Assembly (NCBI GenBank): GCA_036499395.1
Contig: DASYDW010000132.1
Location: forward strand, 62,001-126,000
Reading direction: 5' to 3'
From: Pirellulales bacterium
GTDB lineage: Bacteria > Planctomycetota > Planctomycetia > Pirellulales > JACPPG01
Length of the DNA: 64,000 nt
Shown here: positions 47,432 to 54,470 of the stretch, piece after piece
Layout of the letters: each line of letters starts with the position of its first letter
Numbering within the stretch: position 1 is the first letter of the stretch
The notes under the pieces: model-generated
Database searches by the model: none
Seen by the model: the letters and a program-made list of their open reading frames with translations, nothing else
Told to the model about the DNA's origin: nothing
Translations under genes and position numbers: made by a program

Positions 47432-47713
47432 CTATTGCGATAATTGATTCTTAGGCTTAGCCGGACGCTTTCGCCTCCGCTTGGCGAGTCGCACCTGACG
47501 AGCCTTCACGAGTGCTGCAAGATCATCCTTGGCAATTCGGATCATTCCCTTATCCATACCACCTAGCCGGTAATGCCGTAGTCCGGCGCGATAGCAAAGA
47601 CCGTAAATCCCTGGTCGTGACATGTTCAACAGTTTTGCCGCTTGCGCCACGGTTAATAGCGCCGGGGCGTCGGCAAACGCTGCGATCAGTTCATGTGGTA
47701 TTTCGTAACTCAT
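47432..47713 (-). CDS. excisionase-like HTH_17 DNA-binding protein
   Basis: 93 residues. A MerR-like helix-turn-helix of the HTH_17/excisionase family: LLTVAQAAKLLNMSRPGIYGLCYRAGLRHYRLGG in pieces at about 19-52, then IRIAKDDLAALV. A very basic Lys/Arg tail (about 72-93) follows. Its stop lies just upstream of promoter copy 2, and the integrase lies at the end of the same strand, so it is likely the excisionase or a regulator of the element. Whether it binds the palindromic spacers is not known. Confidence 0.8.
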   Translation of the reverse strand: MSYEIPHELIAAFADAPALLTVAQAAKLLNMSRPGIYGLCYRAGLRHYRLGGMDKGMIRIAKDDLAALVKARQVRLAKRRRKRPAKPKNQLSQ

Positions 47714-48359
47714 TGCTTCAGACGCCGTCGTTCGTTGGTGCGCTTAAGTCGATCAATCTCTTACCATAAACGTGCCAGCCTCGATTCACCGAAGATGCTA
47801 AGTTCGACCAATCGAAGCTGCCGAGCGTTGATCGTATTTAATGCCAACAGATTTGCATTGGTGATCTACTTCGCTTCGCTTAGTTGTCATCCAATTCCAG
47901 TCTGCTCCGACTTTGAACATTTGGGCTACTCCGCATGCCGAAGCCCGCGTGCCGTGCCAGTCAATCTCAGCGAAGTCGCATACTGGAAATCTATCGACCT
48001 CGCCCCGAATGTCAATATGATAAATTATCGTAAGTTATGTCTATTTATGGACTTATGTATATCGAGTAGATATAGTCCATGTCTAATATGGACGATCTCG
48101 GGTCCTCAATTCGCGGTAACCTAACTCGACGTGGGCCGATTTTGCATCGAATCAGAATCCTTCTGCTGAAAAAGCAGACGGGGAGAACGTCCCGTTCATC
48201 AGCCTGATGGGTGGTCTTAGATAAGGACAAGAACAAACTCCACTATGAAGGCCAGATGGTTTAGGTCACCAGCTTTCGATTGACCACCGCCAGATCGGAA
48301 GTATCATCTGCCCGTGGCAACGCTGTTGATCGACAATTGCTTCTGCAGAGGAAGTTCTA
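47714..48359. other. AT-richer intergenic region with ATGGACT repeats
   Basis: 646 bp without a convincing gene. Around 48040-48095 the composition drops in GC and holds ATGGACT (48047-48053), its complement AGTCCAT (48074-48080), which form an inverted repeat with 20-base loop, and a further ATGGAC (48088-48093). This may be an operator, recombinase arm site or origin-like segment; the rest shows nothing. Confidence 0.35.
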
Positions 48360-49109
48360 ATGAATCGGACAGTGAGTAATCTGGTGTTGTTTGCCGCTCT
48401 AATGGCGCCACGCGGCATCGCAGAAGCAACGCCGATTACCAACCTCTACGGAACAGGCTTGGCAGCCGATGGATCGCCGCTGGGCGCCGGAGCAATTGAT
48501 GCTCACTATTCAATCATTTCTGCGCCGACTGGCTCGGGCCTTGGGCCATCGGCGTTCGTGGCCTTAGACACGACGCCGTATCCGTTCGATGGCTGGTGGC
48601 TAGCAAACGGCATGACCAGCCAATGGATCGCACCTGTGGCCGATCAGAACGGCGCGATGCCAGGTGGCGACTACGACTACCAAACCACTTTCGACATAAC
48701 AGGAATTGATCCGTCGACGCTTTTAATCACAGGTCAGTGGGCGGTCGATGATGCCGCGTACGTACTCGTTAATGGGCAGTCGACGGGCATCGTCAACACG
48801 GGTGGTTGGAGTCAATTCTCGCCGCTGTCGGTCTCAGCGGGATTTGTATCCGGCGTCAATACGCTCGACTTCATCGTGCATAACATCGGCGACCCAGGCC
48901 TTAATGGTAGCGGCCTTCAGGTCCAGCTATCGGGTTCCCAAGTTCCGGAGCCCGGAACCGCTTTCTTAGCGATCGCAGCGTTGGGGTACATCGCAATTAG
49001 ACACGTGCGTTTTTCGCGAAGTGCATCTTCGTTCGCGCCAACTCCCAACTCAGCGAGCTGGTCTTGCGATCTTCACAGAGGTGCCACGATTGGCAAGGAA
49101 CATCGCTGA
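48360..49109 (+). CDS. PEP-CTERM protein with long C-terminal tail
   Basis: 249 residues. ATG 48360 with GAGGAAG 6 bases upstream. Signal peptide (LVLFAALMAPRGIAEA). A beta-rich jelly-roll-like domain (about 35-185) follows: DYDYQTTFDITGIDPSTLLITG, VLVNGQSTG and NTLDFIVHNIGDPGLNGSGLQV. Then comes VPEPGTAFLAIAALGYIAIRHVR, a PEP-CTERM signal, but about 35 extra residues follow it where normal members end. This may reflect loss of the original stop. It lies within the accessory region. Confidence 0.75.
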   Translation: MNRTVSNLVLFAALMAPRGIAEATPITNLYGTGLAADGSPLGAGAIDAHYSIISAPTGSGLGPSAFVALDTTPYPFDGWWLANGMTSQWIAPVADQNGAMPGGDYDYQTTFDITGIDPSTLLITGQWAVDDAAYVLVNGQSTGIVNTGGWSQFSPLSVSAGFVSGVNTLDFIVHNIGDPGLNGSGLQVQLSGSQVPEPGTAFLAIAALGYIAIRHVRFSRSASSFAPTPNSASWSCDLHRGATIGKEHR

Positions 49110-49160
49110 AGTCCCGATTGGTCCGAATGGCGCGCCTTTTTAATATCGAGGACGGTCGAA

Positions 49161-50237
49161 ATGGATTCGAGGCAAGTCGTCGCCGTTTTCATGTCATTGG
49201 TTTGCGCTACCATCGCTGGTGCCGACGTCCGTAGTTGGTCGGACGCGACAGGCAAGTTTCATTCAGAAGCGGAGCTAGCGGATTTTCAAAATGGCGTCGC
49301 CTACCTCAAGGAAGCCAATGGCCGGATCGTCGCTGTCACGCTGAATCGCCTTAGCTTAGACGACCGCGACTACATTGGATCCACGATATCTCGCGTCGAG
49401 GTCCTCAAAGGCAAGGCTGTCGGCATCACCGACGGGGATACTCTCACGTTGCTGGATGGACAGCAGCACCAGGTGAAAATCCGTCTAGAAGGGATCGATG
49501 CCCCAGAGAGCCATCAAGCGTATGGGACGCTCGCTCGGAAGGCACTAGCCGGTAAGGCCTTCGAGAAAGACGTAGTCGTAGAGTCGCACGGACAGGACAA
49601 ATACGGGCGCACGTTAGGCCACGTATTCATAGGTTCGCGTTGGATCAACAAAGAGTTGGTGCAGGAGGGTTGGGCTTGGCATTACCGCGAATACTCGAAG
49701 TCTGCAGTACTCGCCGATGCGGAAAGCGAAGCACGGACCAAACACGCAGGGCTTTGGCAGGATGACAAACCAGTTGCGCCATGGGACTTTCGACACCCTC
49801 CTGCGCAATCCAGCGTCGCCGTGGCGCAACCCGCTTCGCCGTCGGCAGCTCCCACGGTTTCGCTAAAGCCGCAGTCCTCCAAACCTACTGACGAGCAAAC
49901 CGTCTATGTAACGAAGACGGGTACCAAATATCATGCACCTGGATGCCGGCATCTAAGCAAGAGCAGCATTCCGATAAAGCTCTCGGACGCATCTGCCAAG
50001 TATTCACCGTGCAGTGTTTGCCACCCATCAGTGGTGAAGACAGAGAGTTCGGATAACACGCTGACCTCTGTACCGTCCCGATCATCGTCCGCAACTTCAA
50101 TTGACGTTGATCGCAATCCAGACAGCGAGGCTGTAACGGGCCATACTGCAAATGGTATCCCAACGTATACTGGGCCGCGAGGTGGTCACTACCACTACAG
50201 CAAGAGCGGGAAAAAAGTCTACGAGCGCAAGAAATAG
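49161..50237 (+). CDS. secreted thermonuclease-like protein with SHD1 and C-terminal adaptor domains
   Basis: 358 residues, ATG 49161 after GAGGACGG. Signal peptide (VAVFMSLVCATIAGA), SHD1-type domain (RSWSDATGKFHSEAELADF and VTLNRLSLDDRDYI, about 23-75), then a staphylococcal-nuclease-fold domain (about 78-215). That domain has VGITDGDTLTL, RLEGIDAPE with catalytic Arg and Glu, and DKYGRTLGHVF with the second Arg. A Ser/Pro linker, a YHAPGCRHL...CSVCHP Cys/His motif (about 258-292) and a terminal TGPRGGHYHYSKSGKKVY motif of the PBCV-type basic adaptor follow. It should cut DNA or RNA outside the cytoplasm. Confidence 0.85.
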   Translation: MDSRQVVAVFMSLVCATIAGADVRSWSDATGKFHSEAELADFQNGVAYLKEANGRIVAVTLNRLSLDDRDYIGSTISRVEVLKGKAVGITDGDTLTLLDGQQHQVKIRLEGIDAPESHQAYGTLARKALAGKAFEKDVVVESHGQDKYGRTLGHVFIGSRWINKELVQEGWAWHYREYSKSAVLADAESEARTKHAGLWQDDKPVAPWDFRHPPAQSSVAVAQPASPSAAPTVSLKPQSSKPTDEQTVYVTKTGTKYHAPGCRHLSKSSIPIKLSDASAKYSPCSVCHPSVVKTESSDNTLTSVPSRSSSATSIDVDRNPDSEAVTGHTANGIPTYTGPRGGHYHYSKSGKKVYERKK

Positions 50238-50336
50238 TAAGCGATCGGCGGACAGAGGCTCTTTACGCACTGCAACCTAATAAGAATCCCGTCATCGATC
50301 TCTTTTAAAGAATGCAGCAAGAAGGACCGTCATTCG

Positions 50337-51275
50337 ATGCACATTCGCTCTAACGTCGTACTCGTAACGATCGCTCTTCTCTGCTCTTCAACGCAAGCAG
50401 ATGAAAATGAAATCAGTCTTATCGAGTCGTTGGCGTCGCCAAATCGTGAAGCGCGCTACGAAGCAATCAAATCGATAAGTGATCTAAAAACCATCTCAAG
50501 TGCCGTCGCCAGCGCGATGTTTGAGACGTTGAGATCGGAAACAACGAGACTTTCCGAACCGGCCCAAAAGGATAAGACCGTCCCGCAGAAACTTCCAAAG
50601 AACGGTGACGAGACTTCGCTTGTCCGAGTTAAGGCCGATCCGGATCTGTTTATCGGGAAGCCGTTCTACATTGTGGGACGTGCAAATCTCGCGGACTATT
50701 GGAATTATCAGTACCGGAACGCGGAAACGACTCATTATTCGATCGCGTTCCAGGAAGCGGATGGAGCGAACGAACGCGCGTATTTGTATCTGGAACGAGA
50801 AAAGGGACGCGCTTTCGCTGACCAACTCGCAAAAAATGCGGAAAACGGTATTCCGTCAACGCCGCTCCGGGCAAAGGTGACGCTAGTCTCCGGCGGGTCT
50901 CGTGCGCCTGACCAGTGGGACATGCTTGAGTTAATGGATATTCAGCTGCTTAGCGAGGATCAGAAGAAGTGGGATCCGTCAGCTTTCGAGGGAATCTTGA
51001 TGATCGTGAACGAGCTCAAGCGTTGCGATAAATCCGCGGTCCCGGCATTCGTCGAAGTACTACTGGCGCCGCCGGGGACTGGCACTGAACAAGCGTTTCA
51101 ATCGCTCGCACTTGTTACGGTTTCGAGGATGAACAAGACCGCGAAGTCAGCGGCGCTCACCTCATTGAAGCGAGCGGAACGCGTTAGCAAGATTAAGGAC
51201 GAAAAGGCGCGCATTGCAAAGATGGTCGCCTTCATTGATGCCGCAGGTAAGCCAAAGAGGCGGGACTTGGACTGA
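50337..51275 (+). CDS. secreted protein, function unknown
   Basis: 312 residues, ATG 50337 with AAGGA upstream. Signal peptide VVLVTIALLCSSTQA, then a short helix-repeat segment (LIESLASPNREARYEAIKSI, like a HEAT unit), a beta domain (KADPDLFIGKPFYIVGRANL, YLYLEREKGRAF, RAKVTLVSGGS) and another helical part. The beta part may be an OB-like fold. No family recognised. It is co-directional with the nuclease gene 99 bp upstream. Confidence 0.65.
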   Translation: MHIRSNVVLVTIALLCSSTQADENEISLIESLASPNREARYEAIKSISDLKTISSAVASAMFETLRSETTRLSEPAQKDKTVPQKLPKNGDETSLVRVKADPDLFIGKPFYIVGRANLADYWNYQYRNAETTHYSIAFQEADGANERAYLYLEREKGRAFADQLAKNAENGIPSTPLRAKVTLVSGGSRAPDQWDMLELMDIQLLSEDQKKWDPSAFEGILMIVNELKRCDKSAVPAFVEVLLAPPGTGTEQAFQSLALVTVSRMNKTAKSAALTSLKRAERVSKIKDEKARIAKMVAFIDAAGKPKRRDLD

Positions 51276-51324
51276 ATGCAATCGTGTCGACTACAGCCCC
51301 GATATTTCTCCCGCGTCACGAGCC

Positions 51325-51753
51325 TCATTCGGGCAAACCCAGTCCCGGATCGTCGGCCATTTCAATATCCTCACGACGCAGTCGGTCCCACGTCTTTTGA
51401 GGTTCCCCGGTGGGATACTCATTCCACCAAGGACCACGTTCAGCGCTGTCCAAGTCTTCGCCAATAAGCATTCGAACTTTCGCCTTAGCGTTCAAAAAAG
51501 AGGATGGAAAGACGAACTCGCGGTACGTTTTATCTGCCTCTTGGACTTCATATCTGTAGAAAAGTTCCTCTGTCGAGAGATCAACAACGACCTCAAGTAG
51601 TTGACTTCCTTTTGCTCCCTCATTGCAATTAAGTGGGGACGCGGATAGCCAGACGCGCGGTCCAAAAATCTCGCCCAAACCGCGTGCGCCGTCGCGAAAC
51701 CCCTCGGCAAGGATCTTTCCGGCTGAGTCAGTTCTGTGGTAAAGAATCGGCAT
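51325..51753 (-). CDS. small protein with ADP-ribosyltransferase-like N-terminus (tentative)
   Basis: 142 residues. The start YHRTDSAGKILAEGFRDG followed by GPRVWLSASPL resembles the beginning of small ART-fold domains (the HYD-type group, where His/Tyr and a later Glu bind NAD). ELLEVVVDL and EFVFPSSFL strands fit the fold. The final acidic region could hold the catalytic Glu but none can be assigned. Convergent with the previous gene (50 bp). An orphan toxin-like or phage-type modifier is possible; the assignment rests on short motifs. Confidence 0.5.
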   Translation of the reverse strand: MPILYHRTDSAGKILAEGFRDGARGLGEIFGPRVWLSASPLNCNEGAKGSQLLEVVVDLSTEELFYRYEVQEADKTYREFVFPSSFLNAKAKVRMLIGEDLDSAERGPWWNEYPTGEPQKTWDRLRREDIEMADDPGLGLPE

Positions 51754-51926
51754 GCGTTCATCCTGAATAGAACCGCCCCGTCAGCGCCGCAATGTTCGTA
51801 GGGTGGAATGCCGCTGGCGGAATTGAAAAGAAACTGGTCTATCTAATACGAGCACGCCCGGCCGAAATCGATTGTCCGGCCGGGCGTGGCACCTTCAGTC
51901 GCTAACTGGGGTCGCTACGGCCCGCA

Positions 51927-52283
51927 TCACGCCTGGTTGCCATGCTTCTCGTACATTCTCGCGAGCTTATTCCATTGATTCGCTACTTCGCGACATTCAT
52001 GCGCCAGTTGCTGCGCGAGGGAGTTGGTTCCGCGATCGTCGAGAACGATTTCTCCGTTTCCGAGCGCCATTTCGGCCTTCTCATTGCAGATGTCGACCAA
52101 GACGCCATAAAGGTGACCTTGGCCGTCATTGCTATGTTCGAGGCCATAGCTGCCTGTCGGTTCGAAATCGACTTTCAGCCACCCACGGGACAAGCGAGCA
52201 AGGGTAACGGCCGCTTCGTACTGGGAGCGAAACTGGTCTGTGTCCTTGGCCTTTTTCGTCTTCTTGGATGTGACGGTAGCCAT
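51927..52283 (-). CDS. small hypothetical protein
   Basis: 118 residues from ATG 52283. Lys-rich beginning (TSKKTKKAKD), a helix QYEAAVTLARL, beta segment GWLKVDFEPTGSYGL, GQGHLYGVLVDICNE, and helical end SLAQQLAHECREVANQWNKLARMY. Similar in size and MAT-type start to the two small genes of the integrase operon, without visible homology. A TTGACA box lies about 280 bp upstream on the same strand. Confidence 0.5.
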   Translation of the reverse strand: MATVTSKKTKKAKDTDQFRSQYEAAVTLARLSRGWLKVDFEPTGSYGLEHSNDGQGHLYGVLVDICNEKAEMALGNGEIVLDDRGTNSLAQQLAHECREVANQWNKLARMYEKHGNQA

Positions 52284-52345
52284 TGGGAGCCAACCTTTCC
52301 TGCGCGCAGTAAAACACTGAGCGCAATAAGGGGTCCGCGCGGCGA

Positions 52346-52537
52346 GTGACCGTGGCTTACTCGGACGGACAACAGACCGCCCGTGGGATCGTTACCTACA
52401 CCAAAGGCCGGTTCGCCCGCCGCGCGGGCCCTGAACTTGTTGTTTTCGATTCAGTGAAACGCATCGAACTTCTAGACGCTGTTGTTTTCCCGCCGGTCAT
52501 CACGAAAGAGGGCGACCGGCAACGCAGGTTTCAGTGA
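52346..52537 (+). CDS. small ORF, doubtful
   Basis: 63 residues from GTG 52346 on the plus strand, with AAGGGG 13 bases upstream. RGIVTYTKGRFARRAGPELV looks folded-protein-like and the codon pattern is plausible, but it lies antisense to the putative leader of the minus-strand gene and there is no homologue I recognise. Confidence 0.3.
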   Translation: MTVAYSDGQQTARGIVTYTKGRFARRAGPELVVFDSVKRIELLDAVVFPPVITKEGDRQRRFQ

Positions 52538-52541
52538 CCGC

Positions 52542-52570
52542 ATTTTGATTGCGAACGGTCGTATTGTCAA
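52542..52570 (-). promoter_or_regulatory. weak TTGACA promoter-like site
   Basis: Minus strand TTGACA (52570-52565), 17-bp spacer, CAAAAT (52547-52542, 4 of 6 to consensus). It points at the gene at 51927-52283. The spacer is not a clear inverted repeat, unlike the two promoters at 46773 and 47391. Confidence 0.35.
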
Positions 52571-52609
52571 CGAGAATCACTGGCCGTCGCTAAAGCCATA
52601 AAGGTCGAC

Positions 52610-53851
52610 ATGGATCCGTTCACCGATTTCAGTTCGCAAGGGCCACCCTCTCTGACTGATCCGTTGACGACCGTAAGGGATGAGACGCCCGACCCTAAAT
52701 CCAAACCTGACAAGCCGAAAAAGCCTCGACCGGATTTTCCGTTGTTTCCGCACGCATCCGGGCGATGGGCCAAGAAGGTTAAAGGCAAGTTTGCCTACTT
52801 CGGCAAAGTGGGCGACGATCCGGACGGTGTCAGAGCATTGCAGACGTGGATCGCCCAGAAAGATGATTTGCTAGCTGGTCGGGTGCCGCGGACTAAGAAA
52901 GAAGGCGGCGCAACGATTCTGGAGATGTGCAATCGATTCATGGCCGACAAGGAGGCGTTGCTAAATTCCAGCGAGATTGCGCAGAGAACGTTCGACGACT
53001 ACTGGAACACAACGCAAAGGCTGCTATATGCATTCAGCAAGGATCGCCCCATTACGGACATTTCAACTGAGGATTTTGGGAAACTCCGAACAGCCCTTTC
53101 GCAGACATGGGGACCGGTGTCGCTTGGCAACGAAATCAATCGCGTCAGGATCGTTTTCAAATATGCCTTTGATGTGCGGTTACTCAAGGAGCCGGTTGTT
53201 TTCGGGCCAGGATTTAAGAGGCCGAGCAAACAGACACTGCGACGTCAGAGACGGATACGCGGCAAGAAGCTACTGACGGCCGAGCAGCTCAGATCACTCA
53301 TCGAGATCGCAGATGTGCAGTTAAAAGCGATGATTCTCCTGGGTTTGAACTGCGGTTTTGGCAATGCGGACATTGGATTGTTGCCAATCGCATCCATCAA
53401 ATGGAAAGCAAAGATCATCGAGTTTCCGAGGCCGAAAACAGAGGTCGAGCGACGCTGTCCACTTTGGCCGGAAACCATCACTGCATTACGCGCTGTGCTT
53501 GCCACACGCAAGGAACCAAAACTGGAGAGCGATCGAGAACTGCTTTTCATCACGAAATACGGTTTTCGATGGGCAAAGGAAACCCGCGACAATCCGATAA
53601 CCAAGGCTTTTGTGAAGCTACTGCAGGCCAAGAAACTTCACCGCCCGGGATTGGCGTTCTACGCTCTGCGGCACATGTTCGAGACAATCGGCGGGGAGTC
53701 GAAAGACCAGGTGGCAGTAAACGCCATCATGGGGCACGTCGACACGAGCATGGCCGAGCAGTACCGCGAGTCTATTAGCGACGAGCGGCTACTTTCGGTG
53801 ACTAATCTCGTGCGATCGTGGCTCTACCCGGCTGAGAGCGCAAACGCTTGA
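52610..53851 (+). CDS. tyrosine recombinase-like integrase 2, atypical catalytic residues
   Basis: 413 residues from ATG 52610. Pro/Lys-rich N-terminus (about 15-50), SAM-like core-binding domain (about 95-205) and a catalytic-type domain. The box that normally carries Arg I reads LNCGFGNADIGLLP, without Arg. The HxxR box reads YALRHMFET, with Tyr instead of His. The later MGHVDTSMAEQYRE has the His and the Tyr nucleophile (about 385). I recall this NCGFGN-type box as typical of a planctomycete integrase subgroup, so it is probably an alternative family rather than a decayed gene. The tail overlaps an antisense HTH gene by 50 bp. Confidence 0.82.
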   Translation: MDPFTDFSSQGPPSLTDPLTTVRDETPDPKSKPDKPKKPRPDFPLFPHASGRWAKKVKGKFAYFGKVGDDPDGVRALQTWIAQKDDLLAGRVPRTKKEGGATILEMCNRFMADKEALLNSSEIAQRTFDDYWNTTQRLLYAFSKDRPITDISTEDFGKLRTALSQTWGPVSLGNEINRVRIVFKYAFDVRLLKEPVVFGPGFKRPSKQTLRRQRRIRGKKLLTAEQLRSLIEIADVQLKAMILLGLNCGFGNADIGLLPIASIKWKAKIIEFPRPKTEVERRCPLWPETITALRAVLATRKEPKLESDRELLFITKYGFRWAKETRDNPITKAFVKLLQAKKLHRPGLAFYALRHMFETIGGESKDQVAVNAIMGHVDTSMAEQYRESISDERLLSVTNLVRSWLYPAESANA

Positions 53852-54149
53852 GAGCCGGGATTTCAACAGCCTCGCTGAAATAGTCCTTCACGACTCTTCG
53901 CTGGCGTCTCACGCGCTGGATCCGCGGCCGATTCTCTCGTCCGGCGATGAACAGAGCCAGAGACTCGGCGGAAATACGCCACCTGGGCCTACCGCCCGCT
54001 ACACGGGCCAGATTCGCGGCCCGCAACTCGCCTGAATGAATCCAGCCCAAAACCTTGCCATGGTCGATACCGAGCCTGTCAGCGACTTGGCGGGGCGTTA
54101 GGTAATGAGGAAATCGATCGTAGGCAGATTTCGAACCTTCAGGGCACAT
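53802..54149 (-). CDS. HTH_17/excisionase-like protein, antisense to integrase 2 end
   Basis: 115 residues, ATG 54149. HTH motif LTPRQVADRLGIDHGKVLGWIHSG (about 17-40), ending in RWRISAESLALFIAG, typical for excisionases and MerR-like HTH_17. A basic tail follows (RIQRVRRQRRVV). The last 50 bp overlap the end of integrase 2 on the other strand, so the pair is convergent. Probably its excision partner or regulator. Confidence 0.75.
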   Translation of the reverse strand: MCPEGSKSAYDRFPHYLTPRQVADRLGIDHGKVLGWIHSGELRAANLARVAGGRPRWRISAESLALFIAGRENRPRIQRVRRQRRVVKDYFSEAVEIPALKRLRSQPGRATIARD

Positions 54150-54470
54150 GGCTGACTATCCTTTTGTGCAATTTCCTCCGACCGGAGGTTCACGCATTGT
54201 ACCCATCCGGATTTCGAAATAGGTCCATCCCTCGGCGCCACGAACAGCGGTACAGCGAAAGGTGCCCGGCGTTTATGCGCTATGAATCAATCGGGACTAC
54301 GTTTTCGCACCGTTGATCGGTACGCATTTTCACTCGGCGCCCCGCACGACCCCTTCGGTCATGCGGTTCCGAATAACCGGACATGCGGCCTGGGAAGGTT
54401 TGGGTCTTTGCCCTGGTTTCTAGGACGTAACCTTTGAAGTCACTACGGCTTCTAGGCAGGAACCGGACTC
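54150..54470. other. intergenic region between HTH and methyltransferase genes
   Basis: 321 bp, no gene seen. GCGC-rich left part and an AAGG/CCTT-rich right part; no clear promoter. Divergent upstream region for both neighbours. Confidence 0.35.

Noticed and set aside
47693..48124. Open frame of 143 codons on the plus strand
   Set aside because: Amino-acid make-up is poor, no ribosome site, and it starts inside the HTH gene.
51815..51825. 11-bp match TGGCGGAATTG to the 5' part of tRNA-Leu, as possible att site
   Set aside because: It is in inverted orientation relative to the tRNA, short, and not at a boundary; excision needs direct repeats.
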